A stretch of 64,000 bases of DNA from Glaciibacter superstes DSM 21135 (GTDB taxonomy: Bacteria > Actinomycetota > Actinomycetes > Actinomycetales > Microbacteriaceae), in the NCBI RefSeq assembly GCF_000421145.1, contig NZ_ATWH01000016.1, positions 1-64,000 of the forward strand, written 5' to 3'. Positions within the stretch are counted from its first letter, which is position 1; each line of letters opens with the position of its first letter. The notes under the pieces were generated by a model. That model was not told where the DNA came from. It saw only the letters and a program-made list of their open reading frames with translations, and did not search any database. Position numbers and translations under genes: made by a program. This document shows positions 15,706-23,846 of this stretch, piece after piece.

Positions 15706-15781
15706 CCGAGAGTCGCCGTTCGCGCCGACAGTTCCCGCTGCTGCGGCGATTCTCGGTGCAAACGGGGACTGCGGGCGCGAA
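15706..15781. repeat. Interleaved inverted repeats (pseudoknot order) between convergent genes
   Basis: Two arm pairs occur in the order a-b-a'-b': a (15706-15718, CCGAGAGTCGCCG) pairs with a' (15744-15756) with one mismatch, and b (15719-15737) pairs with b' (15763-15781) at 16 of 19 positions. As RNA this could fold as a pseudoknot. It fills the gap between the sulP and apeB stop codons, where a bidirectional terminator is expected, but no U-run is present. Confidence 0.6.
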
Positions 15782-15792
15782 CTCAGTCGCGG

Positions 15793-17076
15793 TCAGGCCC
15801 CGGCGAAGAAGCCCCCGATCGCTGCGGAGAGCGCCACCGGATCGTCAACGTGCACCAGCTCGCGTGCCGAGTGCATCGACAGCAGCGGCACGCCGACGTC
15901 GACCACCCGAATGCCGAGCCGCGTCGCCGTCAGCGGTCCGATCGTCGAGCCGCACGGCACCATGTTGTTCGACACGAACTCCTGGTAGTCCACACCTGCA
16001 GCAGCGCACAGCCGCGCCCACAGGGCCGCGCCATGGGCATCCGTCGTATAGCGCTGATTCGCATTGATCTTCAGCAGCGGTCCCCCACCGGCCACCGGGT
16101 GGTTCACGGGGTCATGCCGCTCCGGGTAGTTCGGGTGCACCGCGTGCCCGGCGTCGGCCGACACGCACCAGGACTCCGCATACGCCTGCAGCCGCTGGCC
16201 GACGGATGCCCCGAGCCCGGCCCCGATGCGGGTCAGGATGTCGTCGAGCAGCGGACCACTCGCACCAGAACGGGACTGCGAACCGAGCTCTTCGTGGTCG
16301 AATGCGGCGAGAACGCTGATGTGGCCGGCGTCATACGGCGCTTCGAGCAGCGCGCGGAGCCCGGCGTAGACCGACGAGAGGTTGTCCATTCGACCGGCGG
16401 CGAACAGCGCGGCGTCGAGACCGAACCGCGCCGGAGCGGCGGTGTCGGCGGTCAGAATATCGTAGCCGGCGACATCCGTCGCCTCGAGGCCGGCTACCGC
16501 CGCGAGGTGACCGAGCAGGTCGGCCTCGCTGGCGTCACCGACCCCGAACACCGGGGAGAGGTGCTTCTGGCGGTCGAGTTTCAGCCCGTCGTTGACCTCA
16601 CGGTCGAGGTGGATGGCGAGCTGCGGAATACGCAGGAACGGTCCTGTGCGCACGAGGTGCTCTGTGCCGTCGACGGTGACGATTCGCCCGGCGAGTTCCA
16701 GCTCGCGGTCGAGCCAGGAGTTCAACAGCGGACCGCCGTAGACCTCGACGCCCGCCTGCAGCCAGCCATGCGAACCGGTCGTGGGCTTCGGCTTGAGTTT
16801 GAAGCCGGGCGAGTCGGTGTGCGCGCCGAGAATGCGGAACGGCGTGGTCGGCCCCGCGCCCTCCGGCTGGATCCAGGCCACGATCGCACCGTCGCGCACG
16901 ACGAAGAAGCGACCGGATGCCCCGTCCCACTCCTCGGATTCGCCCCGCCGGGCGAATCCCGCCTCTTCAAGCCGCATGGCCGCCTCAGCGGCTGCGTGAT
17001 ACGAGGAGGGCGAATCGCTGATGTACCGGCCAAAACCGTCGATGTAGTCGTGCGTGTAGTCGCTTGTGGCATCCAT
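15793..17076 (-). CDS. apeB: M18 family aminopeptidase (aspartyl aminopeptidase type)
   Basis: A 427-residue zinc metallopeptidase that removes N-terminal, mainly acidic residues from peptides in the cytosol. The M18 metal and catalytic motifs are present: LGAHTDSPGFKLKP (first metal His), GRMDNLSSVYAGL (Asp), AAFDHEELGSQS (catalytic Glu pair) and the C-terminal VPLLSMHSARELVHVDD (His). Length is normal. I take ATG 17076; a TTG at 17088 is also in frame, and neither has a good ribosome site. Confidence 0.92.
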   Translation of the reverse strand: MDATSDYTHDYIDGFGRYISDSPSSYHAAAEAAMRLEEAGFARRGESEEWDGASGRFFVVRDGAIVAWIQPEGAGPTTPFRILGAHTDSPGFKLKPKPTTGSHGWLQAGVEVYGGPLLNSWLDRELELAGRIVTVDGTEHLVRTGPFLRIPQLAIHLDREVNDGLKLDRQKHLSPVFGVGDASEADLLGHLAAVAGLEATDVAGYDILTADTAAPARFGLDAALFAAGRMDNLSSVYAGLRALLEAPYDAGHISVLAAFDHEELGSQSRSGASGPLLDDILTRIGAGLGASVGQRLQAYAESWCVSADAGHAVHPNYPERHDPVNHPVAGGGPLLKINANQRYTTDAHGAALWARLCAAAGVDYQEFVSNNMVPCGSTIGPLTATRLGIRVVDVGVPLLSMHSARELVHVDDPVALSAAIGGFFAGA

Positions 17077-17279
17077 CCGTCCATCCAATCACGCATCCAA
17101 TCACGCGCCGTGCCCGTCAACCGCGTCCGGATGCGGCGCCAAGACATCAAGGATTGTCACCCTCTTGCTGTACTCGCGGCGTCACCCCACACCCGGCGAC
17201 GAATGCACCTGTTGCTGAAGCACCAATTGCGCTGTACTTGACAGTGGCCTTGCGAATCCGGGGCCGTGCATCGCCTCAT

Positions 17280-17327
17280 CCTCATCCACCAGCAGCCTCA
17301 TCCACCAGCAGCCTCATCCACCAGCAG
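17280..17327. repeat. Tandem repeat, 3 x 16 bp, in the leader of a VOC gene
   Basis: Three identical units of CCTCATCCACCAGCAG lie just before the start of the VOC gene at 17342. A change in copy number would alter the 5' leader. Confidence 0.9.
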
Positions 17328-17341
17328 AGAAACGAGACGCC

Positions 17342-17758
17342 ATGTCAACGATGATCTTCGTCAACCTTCCGGTCGCAGACCTCCAGCGGTCCGTCGACTT
17401 CTGGACCGCCCTCGGCTACTCCTTCAATCCGCAGTTCACCGACGAGAACGCCACCTCGCTCATCATCGAAGAAGACCACATCTACGCAATGCTCCTCACC
17501 CGCGACTACTTCAAGACCTTCACCAAGAAGGAGATCGCCGACTCGTCGAGCGCCGAAGTGATCATCGCACTGAGCGCCGACAGCCGCGAAGCCGTCGACA
17601 AGCTGGCAGACACCGCCCTGGCCAACGGCGGCAGCGTCGCCAGCGACCCTCAGGAGTTCGGCTTCATGTACGGGCGCAGCTTCCTCGATCCAGACGGCCA
17701 CCAGTGGGAAGTCTCCTGGATGGACATGTCGCAGATGCCGGAGACCCCGGTCGCCTGA
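17342..17758 (+). CDS. VOC superfamily (glyoxalase/bleomycin-resistance fold) protein
   Basis: A 138-residue protein with the vicinal-oxygen-chelate fold: MIFVNLPVADLQRSVDFWTALGY, a middle strand-helix unit with YAMLLTRDYFKTFTKKEI, and a C-terminal FGFMYGRSFLDPDGHQWEVSWMD with the conserved DPDGHxWE motif. It resembles the PhnB/YjdN-like 'extradiol-dioxygenase-like' group; the reaction is unknown. A 16-bp tandem repeat precedes it, and 13-bp direct repeats flank the gene (17170-17182 and 17768-17780). Confidence 0.88.
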   Translation: MSTMIFVNLPVADLQRSVDFWTALGYSFNPQFTDENATSLIIEEDHIYAMLLTRDYFKTFTKKEIADSSSAEVIIALSADSREAVDKLADTALANGGSVASDPQEFGFMYGRSFLDPDGHQWEVSWMDMSQMPETPVA

Positions 17759-17780
17759 GCACCCCTCGTACTCGCGGCGT

Positions 17781-17867
17781 GCACAACCGCTGGGATTTTC
17801 GTCAATCGGCGCGGAATCAGGCTTTTTCACCCGTCATTGGACAAAATCCCAGCAGTTACGTACACAA
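17781..17867. repeat. Intergenic inverted-repeat element A
   Basis: Arm GCTGGGATTTTCGTCAAT (17789-17806) pairs with 17836-17853 with two mismatches; outer bases CACAACC and ACGTAACT extend the similarity. The arms are ~30 bases apart. The arm start AACxGCTG resembles those of the elements at 30831, 52002 and 52113. It lies after the VOC stop and before recQ. Confidence 0.65.
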
Positions 17868-17949
17868 CCACGACCGTCGTCGACCAGCAGGCGACGGATG
17901 CCGCACCACGGCCAGTCGGCTGTCACCGGCACCTGACAAGCTGGGTGGC

Positions 17950-20157
17950 ATGACCGATACCCGCGCATCCGCGCTCGAGATCCTGCGCACGCTGGTCGGG
18001 CGCGCCGACGCCGATTTCCACGAGGGCCAGTACGAGGCGATCGAGACCCTCGTCGAGAAGCGGCGGCGTGCGCTGGTCGTGCAGCGCACCGGCTGGGGAA
18101 AATCGGCGGTGTACTTCGTTGCCACACTGCTGTTGCGGCAGCAGGGCGCCGGTCCGACGATCCTGGTCTCCCCGCTGCTTGCGCTCATGCGTGACCAGGT
18201 CGCGGCCGCCGCCAGAGCCGGAGTGCGCGCCGTGTCGATCAACTCGTCGAACGCGCATGAGTGGGGCGAGGTGCTCGGCAAGCTCCAGCGCGATGAGGTC
18301 GACGTGCTCCTGGTCTCTCCGGAGCGCCTGAACAACCCGGCCTTCCGCGACGAACAACTGCCCGCCCTGATTGCCCGCGTCGGCCTGCTTGTGGTCGACG
18401 AAGCGCACTGCATCTCCGACTGGGGCCACGACTTCCGTCCCGACTACCGGCGCCTGCGCGACCTGATCGCCGAGATGCCGGCCGGGGTGCCGGTGCTGGC
18501 GACAACGGCCACCGCGAACAGCCGGGTGGTGACGGATGTCGCAGAGCAGCTAGCACCGCCACAGCGACCGCGCGAGGTCGGGGAAGGCTCGACCTCCGGG
18601 ACAGATTCGACCGGCGCGGGCTCGACCAGCGGCGCGGGCTCACCCGGCGAACCCGGCAACACCGACGTCGTCACGATCCGTGGCCCGCTGGCCAGGGCAT
18701 CCCTTCGCCTCGGCGTGCTCCGGATGCCCGACAACAGCGCCCGCCTCGCCTGGCTGCTCAGTCACCTGGCCGATCTCCCAGGCAGCGGCATCATCTACAC
18801 GCTGACGGTGTCCGCCGCCCAAGACACCGCCAGACTGCTCCGCGAGGCCGGTCACGAGGTGCGCGCATACACCGGCCAGACCGACACTACCGAGCGGGAA
18901 GAATCGGAGCAGTTACTCAAGAACAACAAGGTCAAGGCGCTCATCGCCACGAGCGCGCTCGGCATGGGATTCGACAAGCCAGACCTGGGCTTCGTGTTGC
19001 ACCTGGGCGCCCCGAGCTCCCCGGTCGCCTACTACCAGCAAGTCGGTCGCGCGGGCCGCGCCACCGACAACGCCGACGTTCTGCTCCTTCCCGGCCAGGA
19101 AGACCAAGACATCTGGCAGTACTTCGCGACCTCGTCGATGCCGAAGCAATCCAAAGCGGAGGCCGTCATCGCCGAACTGCAGGCCAACGGCGCTCCGCTG
19201 TCGACGCCCGCACTCGAAGCCAGGGTCGACCTGCGCCGCACCCCGCTCGAGCTTCTGCTGAAGGTGCTCGACGTCGACGGTGCCGTTCGCCGGGTGAAAG
19301 GTGGCTGGAGTGCAACCGGCACCCCGTGGGTCTACGACGCCGAGCGCTACGACCGAATCGCCGCCGAGCGCGTCACCGAGCAGGAGTCGATGCTCGAGTA
19401 CGAACGCACCGACGGATGCCGCATGGAGTTTCTACAACGCTCACTCGACGACGAGACTGCCGCGCCCTGCGGCCGCTGCGACAACTGCGCCGGCGTGTGG
19501 TACCCGAGCGACGTTGCGACGGATGCCGCTGCTGCGGCAGCAAAGTCGCTCGATCGGGCCGGCGTGGTAATCGAACCGCGCGCGCAATGGCCGACTGGCG
19601 TGGCCAGCCTCGGGGTGGATGTGCGCGGCAATATCCCGCCGGCAGAGCGGCTCTCCCCTGGCCGCGCCCTCGCCCGGCTCACCGACCTCGGCTGGGGTGG
19701 CCCGCTGCGCGAGGTGTTCGCAACCGCGGCTCCGGATGCGCCCGCAACGCCAGCCATGGTGCAGGCCTGCGTACGCGTGCTCGCCGAGTGGGACTGGGAC
19801 GAGCGACCTGCTGCCGTCGTGAGCATGCCGAGCCGGCGGCATCCGCTGCTCGTCGACTCGGTCGCGCGGGCGTTCTCCGAGCTCGGAAAACTCCCTTGGC
19901 TCGGTGCCCTCGAGCCCGTGAACGGCGGCCCGCAGGGCGATCCAGGCGGCAACAGTGCGTATCGCTTGGCGGCGGTCTGGGATCGGTTCGCGGTCGGCGC
20001 AGAGCTCGCAGAGTCAATCGACGGATACCGCGGTCGCCCGATCCTGCTGGTCGACGACATCGCGGACAGCCGCTGGACGCTCACCGTCGCCGGCCGCCTG
20101 CTCCGCCGAGCCGGAGCATCCGCTGTGCTGCCGTTCGCCCTCGCACTCCGCTCCTGA
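17950..20157 (+). CDS. recQ: RecQ-family DNA helicase with C-terminal phosphoribosyltransferase-like domain
   Basis: A 735-residue protein. Residues ~1-330 form the two RecA-like domains: Walker A QRTGWGKSAVYF, DEAH box VVDEAHCISDWGHDFRPDYRR, motif III LATTATAN, and ALGMGFDKPDLGFVLHLGAPSSPVAYYQQVGRAGR. The RecQ zinc site is CRMEFLQRSLDD...CGRCDNC. There is no HRDC domain; instead the last ~100 residues resemble a PRTase with the PRPP-type loop ILLVDDIADSRWT. The fusion occurs in other actinobacteria. A low-complexity Ser/Thr/Gly insert (residues ~209-237) sits between helicase motifs. The ATG at 17950 is the first before the conserved part; its ribosome site is weak. Confidence 0.88.
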   Translation: MTDTRASALEILRTLVGRADADFHEGQYEAIETLVEKRRRALVVQRTGWGKSAVYFVATLLLRQQGAGPTILVSPLLALMRDQVAAAARAGVRAVSINSSNAHEWGEVLGKLQRDEVDVLLVSPERLNNPAFRDEQLPALIARVGLLVVDEAHCISDWGHDFRPDYRRLRDLIAEMPAGVPVLATTATANSRVVTDVAEQLAPPQRPREVGEGSTSGTDSTGAGSTSGAGSPGEPGNTDVVTIRGPLARASLRLGVLRMPDNSARLAWLLSHLADLPGSGIIYTLTVSAAQDTARLLREAGHEVRAYTGQTDTTEREESEQLLKNNKVKALIATSALGMGFDKPDLGFVLHLGAPSSPVAYYQQVGRAGRATDNADVLLLPGQEDQDIWQYFATSSMPKQSKAEAVIAELQANGAPLSTPALEARVDLRRTPLELLLKVLDVDGAVRRVKGGWSATGTPWVYDAERYDRIAAERVTEQESMLEYERTDGCRMEFLQRSLDDETAAPCGRCDNCAGVWYPSDVATDAAAAAAKSLDRAGVVIEPRAQWPTGVASLGVDVRGNIPPAERLSPGRALARLTDLGWGGPLREVFATAAPDAPATPAMVQACVRVLAEWDWDERPAAVVSMPSRRHPLLVDSVARAFSELGKLPWLGALEPVNGGPQGDPGGNSAYRLAAVWDRFAVGAELAESIDGYRGRPILLVDDIADSRWTLTVAGRLLRRAGASAVLPFALALRS

Positions 20158-20222
20158 CTCGGACATCTCGCCGCGCTTCCCCGGGCGCAACGCCACCGCC
20201 ATCCCGACCCTACAATCGAGAG

Positions 20223-20594
20223 ATGACAACAGGCCGTGCCCGACACCACTCACTGAACTACGTCGAACTCACCGTCACCGACATGGCGAAGGCGATGGCT
20301 TTCTACACCGATGCATTCGGTTGGCGGTTCAACAACTATGGGCCGCAGTATTCAGGCATCGCGTCTCCCGACCACGAGGGAGAAGAAGTCGGAGGGCTCC
20401 TGTTGGCGGAGACGGCGCGGCCTCAGGGCGGTCCGTTTGTCCTGCTCTACTCAGAGAATCTCGACGATACGGCTCAGTCCATCGTGGCGGCGGGCGGTCG
20501 CATTCTCCAGGAGCCATACGAGTTTCCCGGTGGTCGACGACTTCATTTCGCCGACCCGAGCGACAATGAGCTGGGCGTCTGGGCACTCTCGTAA
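20223..20594 (+). CDS. VOC superfamily protein
   Basis: A 123-residue VOC-fold protein: LNYVELTVTDMAKAMAFYTDAFGWRF at the N-terminus, FVLLYSENLDDTAQSIVAAGGRILQEPYEFPGGRRLHFADPSDNELGVWAL at the C-terminus, with the conserved ADPxxNELGVW ending. No close functional class can be given. TACAAT (20211-20216) ends six bases before the ATG and there is no Shine-Dalgarno sequence, so the mRNA is probably leaderless. It lies 65 bases after recQ but has its own promoter. Confidence 0.87.
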   Translation: MTTGRARHHSLNYVELTVTDMAKAMAFYTDAFGWRFNNYGPQYSGIASPDHEGEEVGGLLLAETARPQGGPFVLLYSENLDDTAQSIVAAGGRILQEPYEFPGGRRLHFADPSDNELGVWALS

Positions 20595-20660
20595 GCGCAC
20601 CACGTAAGCCCCCTCATAAACGGTCAGCGTGAGTGGCCAGCGGTCGACATCCGCCACCGA

Positions 20661-21701
20661 CTATTGGGCAACCGTGATGACGATCTTGCCGCTCGCGTGT
20701 TCTTCGGCAAAGTATCGTATGGCTTCGGGCACCTGGCTCAGGGGGTAGGTCCGGTCGATTGCCGGTGTGACCACGCCGGATTCGATGAGATCGCGCAGTT
20801 GATCGAGGCTCTCGCTTCCCACGGAGGGCGTGAACGTCCGCAGGTTCTGGCTGACGAACGGCGACATGAGAAGCGCCCTCATGATGCGTCCCATCGGCCC
20901 GATGATGCGGCCCCCGGTGCCGCTGGAGAGAACCAGCGTGCCGGTGCGGGTCAAGACTCGGCGTAGTTTTCCGAGAGAGTGGTTGCCGATCAGGTCGAGG
21001 ATGACGTCGTACTGTCGACCGCTCGCGGTGAAGTCTTCCCGACCGTAGTCGATGACGTTCGCGGCACCGAGCGTTCGCACGAGAGCAGCATTCCTTCCAC
21101 TGCTCACCGCGGTGACCTCGGCCCCCATCGACGCGGCGATCTGCACGGCGAACGTGCCGACCCCGCCCGATGCACCGTTGATCAGCACCTTCTGCCCTGG
21201 CCGCAGCTTCCCGCCATCACGAAGACCCTGCAACGCAGTTCGCGCCGCCAACGGCACCGTGGCCGCCTGCTCGAAGGTGAGGTTTGCCGGCTTGTGTGCC
21301 AACAGCTTCTCGGCTGCGACCGCAAACTCTGCGAAGGTTCCGGCCTCCAACTCTGCGTATACCTCGTCGCCCACCCGGAACCGAGTGACATTCGCTCCGA
21401 CTGAGGCGACCACACCGGCGACGTCCTTTCCGCGAATGACCTGCTTTGGCTTGCCAAGACCGAAAGCCAGGCGGGCGATAAGCGGGCGACCACTGGTGTA
21501 GACCCAGTCGGCGTGATTGACCGACGCAGCGCGAACGCTGATGAGCACCTCATCGGCCGTGATCACCGGGGTGGCGACTTCCGACTCCCTGAGAACGTCG
21601 GCTGAGCCGTACGCCTGTTGCACGATCGCCTTCATCGTGGCCGCCCGCGCGTCTGAGCGCCCGTGGGGACCGCCGATAATTGTGCTGCTTGTCGTGTTCA
21701 T
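20661..21701 (-). CDS. NADPH-dependent medium-chain oxidoreductase (quinone-oxidoreductase-like)
   Basis: A 346-residue zinc-free MDR protein. N-terminal GroES-like domain: MKAIVQQAYGSADVLRESEV ... VSVRAASVNHADW; the cofactor domain has LINGASGGVGTFAVQIAASMGAEVTAV, as in QOR/YhdH-like enzymes that reduce quinones or enones with NADPH. It is divergent from the TetR gene, and two TetR-type operators lie between them, so it is probably the regulated target, perhaps for electrophile detoxification. I prefer ATG 21701 over the longer start at 21752, which would run into an operator. Confidence 0.88.
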   Translation of the reverse strand: MNTTSSTIIGGPHGRSDARAATMKAIVQQAYGSADVLRESEVATPVITADEVLISVRAASVNHADWVYTSGRPLIARLAFGLGKPKQVIRGKDVAGVVASVGANVTRFRVGDEVYAELEAGTFAEFAVAAEKLLAHKPANLTFEQAATVPLAARTALQGLRDGGKLRPGQKVLINGASGGVGTFAVQIAASMGAEVTAVSSGRNAALVRTLGAANVIDYGREDFTASGRQYDVILDLIGNHSLGKLRRVLTRTGTLVLSSGTGGRIIGPMGRIMRALLMSPFVSQNLRTFTPSVGSESLDQLRDLIESGVVTPAIDRTYPLSQVPEAIRYFAEEHASGKIVITVAQ

Positions 21702-21747
21702 TGTTCTTCCGCCTTCGTGTGAGTGATTTCTGCTGGAAATTCGTGCG

Positions 21748-21796
21748 ACCATACGGTGTAAGGTCGATAAGGCGAAACTACCATACGATGTAAGGT
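21748..21796. promoter_or_regulatory. Two TetR-type operators in the divergent promoter region
   Basis: Near-identical 17-bp sites, ACCATACGGTGTAAGGT (21748-21764) and ACCATACGATGTAAGGT (21780-21796), each form an inverted repeat ACCWTAC-N3-GTAWGGT. Their starts are 32 bp apart, three helical turns, so repressor dimers would sit on one DNA face and cover both divergent promoters. Confidence 0.85.
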
Positions 21797-21844
21797 ATTG
21801 TCTAGAGGGTGCCGCGCACGATGCCGCACAGATCGGAGAACGTT

Positions 21845-22540
21845 GTGACAGGTGTGAACAGTGCTGCGGTTTCCCGGAAACCCGTCACGCGGGAACGAGC
21901 GCTCCAGGTGGCGGTCGGCCTCGCCGATGAAGGCGGGATCGAGGCACTCAGCATGCGAAAGCTCGCCGGCGAACTCGGCATCGAGGCGATGTCGCTCTAC
22001 TATCACGTCAAGAACAAAAACGAGATACTCGACGGGATGGTCGAGATCGTCGTCAGCGAGATGGCCGTCGCCTCCGCCGATACCGACTGGAAGTCAGCAC
22101 TTCGGGAGCGCGCCTATTCAGAGCGCGACGTTCTCATCCGGCATCCGTGGGCCATCAGCGAAATGGATGCCCGCACCACGCAGGCGACGCTCAGGTACCA
22201 CGACGCGATCATCGGAAACCTCCGCGCCGCGGGTTTCTCGATGCCGATGGTCGGCCACGCGCTGTCTGTCGTCGACAGTTACGTGCACGGATTCGCGTTG
22301 CAGGAGGCGTCATTGCCGCTCGACCCCACCGGCGATATCAGTGCGGTGACAGAAGAGATCATGGCGCAGCAAGAGATGATGGCCGGCACGTTCCCGCACC
22401 TCGCCGAGATGGGATCAACGCTCATCCTGCAGCCGGAGTATGCCTACGGCAACGAATTCGACTTCGGCATCGGCCTGATCCTCGACGGCATCGAGCTCGC
22501 CCACGCAGCGGAGGTCGCCACCGCACAAACTGACCGTTAG
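21845..22540 (+). CDS. TetR-family transcriptional regulator
   Basis: A 231-residue regulator. Helix-turn-helix at ~25-60: ALSMRKLAGELGIEAMSLYYHVKNKNEILDGMV; the C-terminal part resembles the TetR_C ligand domain found in TetR(class-1-like) proteins (HPWAISEMDARTTQATLRYHDAIIGNLRAAGFS). GGAG six bases before the GTG at 21845 decides the start; upstream GTG/ATG codons at 21809 and 21821 are possible. Probably represses itself and the divergent oxidoreductase. Confidence 0.9.
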   Translation: MTGVNSAAVSRKPVTRERALQVAVGLADEGGIEALSMRKLAGELGIEAMSLYYHVKNKNEILDGMVEIVVSEMAVASADTDWKSALRERAYSERDVLIRHPWAISEMDARTTQATLRYHDAIIGNLRAAGFSMPMVGHALSVVDSYVHGFALQEASLPLDPTGDISAVTEEIMAQQEMMAGTFPHLAEMGSTLILQPEYAYGNEFDFGIGLILDGIELAHAAEVATAQTDR

Positions 22541-22929
22541 TGCGTGATCACCTTGTCGATGTTCATGACAAGGATGACGCGCACGTCGCTGTCCGCCGGC
22601 GCCTGCTGCCCGGCATTGCCGTACCGCTTCCCGAGGCGAACATAGAACGCGCCGGTCGGGTCGGCGATCGCCTCGGTGAGACGGCCGCGCAATTCGATGT
22701 ATCGGTGCGGCGCTTCCGGGTCGAACACGACCAGGCTCATCGACGGATTGTGCCGAAGGTTGCGGAACTTGGCGCGCTGCGTGGTGTGAGTGAAACGGAG
22801 GCTCGCGCCGTCGAATTCGAACCACATGGGATTCACCTGCACGGTGTTGTCGGGGCGGACGGTGCCGAGAACACCGAAGTTCGGCTCCTCGAGCAGGTGG
22901 CTGAAATCGGCGGGAATCATTGTCGTCAT
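22537..22929 (-). CDS. PPOX-class flavin/F420-dependent oxidoreductase (Rv1155-like)
   Basis: A 130-residue split-barrel protein of the pyridoxamine-phosphate-oxidase class: NFGVLGTVRPDNTVQVNPMWFEFDGASLRFTH, AKFRNLRHNPSMSLVVFDP and YIELRGRLTEAI are the family landmarks. The actinobacterial members with this pattern generally bind F420 or FMN; cofactor not decidable here. Tail-to-tail with the TetR gene with a 4-bp overlap. Start is one of several (22929, 22920 or TTG 22941). Confidence 0.88.
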   Translation of the reverse strand: MTTMIPADFSHLLEEPNFGVLGTVRPDNTVQVNPMWFEFDGASLRFTHTTQRAKFRNLRHNPSMSLVVFDPEAPHRYIELRGRLTEAIADPTGAFYVRLGKRYGNAGQQAPADSDVRVILVMNIDKVITH

Positions 22930-22997
22930 TGTCTCATTCAACCCGGTTCTGCCGCGGCTTCGAAACGGTACCCCTTTCTGAAACGGTGATTGGGGAC

Positions 22998-23063
22998 TTC
23001 ACTGGAAGCAACTGGATTCACTGGAACCTGGATTCACTGGAACCTGGATTCACTCGAACACTG
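22998..23063. repeat. Tandem repeat, ~4 x 16 bp, in a gene leader
   Basis: Units of ATTCACTGGAACCTGG (23016-23031, 23032-23047), a degenerate unit before and another after. The array ends 15 bases before the start of the membrane-protein gene and covers the region where its promoter is expected. Confidence 0.88.
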
Positions 23064-23078
23064 TGGAAAGGAACGATC

Positions 23079-23771
23079 ATGACTACTCCCGAGCACCCAG
23101 ACAGCAACCGCCGTGCGGGCGACGGCAGGCCGGATCCTGCCGATGGCGCCTCCGATTACCGTGACAACGAGCCACCCGCCGCGGTGCCGGTCGAAGAGCG
23201 CCCGTCGCTGCGCGAAGACGTCGTCGCGCGCGAAGAGGAAAGCTTCGGCGGAGTGAAGATCGGCTCGGCATTCTTCGGCTGGCTGACGGCAACAGGAACC
23301 GCCGTTCTCCTGACCGCTCTCGTGGCCGCCACCGGCGCTGCCATCGGACTCGGCGTCACGGGCGACATCGATGAGGCAACGGATGCCACGGCCGAGAACG
23401 CGACGACGGTCGGCCTGGTTGGCGCCAGTGCTTTGGTCGTCGTCGTATTCATTGCCTACTACTGCGGCGGGTACGTGGCTGGCCGGATGGCCAGGTTCGC
23501 CGGAGCGAAGCAGGGTGTCGCCGTGTGGCTCTGGGCCGTAGTGATCGCCATCGTCGTCGCTGTACTCGGCGCCATCGCCGGGTCGCAGTTCAACATCCTG
23601 GCGAATCTCAACGGATTCCCGCGGATTCCGATCAACGAAGGCACCCTGACGGCCGGCGGCATCATCACGGCCATCGTCGTTGCACTCGCCAGCCTGGCCG
23701 GTGCCGTACTCGGCGGTATCGCAGGGATGCGATACCACCGCAAGGTCGACCGGGCCGGACTGGGTCGCTGA
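23079..23771 (+). CDS. Four-helix membrane protein with disordered N-terminus
   Basis: A 230-residue protein. Residues 1-65 are polar and probably disordered; then comes FGGVKIGSAFFGWLTATGTAVLLTALV (TM1), VGLVGASALVVVVFIAYYCGGYVAGRMARF (TM2), a third helix VAVWLWAVVIAIVVAVLGAIAG and a fourth near the C-terminus ending in RYHRKVDRAG. This pattern, with YYCGGYVAGRMARF-x-G-KQG, is common in actinobacteria but has no known function. AAGGAACG precedes the ATG. The PRC-barrel gene follows after 75 bases, suggesting a shared stress or envelope role. Confidence 0.85.
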   Translation: MTTPEHPDSNRRAGDGRPDPADGASDYRDNEPPAAVPVEERPSLREDVVAREEESFGGVKIGSAFFGWLTATGTAVLLTALVAATGAAIGLGVTGDIDEATDATAENATTVGLVGASALVVVVFIAYYCGGYVAGRMARFAGAKQGVAVWLWAVVIAIVVAVLGAIAGSQFNILANLNGFPRIPINEGTLTAGGIITAIVVALASLAGAVLGGIAGMRYHRKVDRAGLGR

Positions 23772-23846
23772 CCCGGGGCATCCGTTCACCGTTTCGCAGG
23801 CACGACCGTATTGCGCAAACAGTCGTCAGACAGACAGGAGTCAACC

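Noticed and set aside
14118..16067. A 649-codon open frame on the plus strand in a second frame over sulP
   Set aside because: Extremely Arg/Gly/Asp-rich and crosses into the antisense of apeB; the SulP frame has all family motifs.
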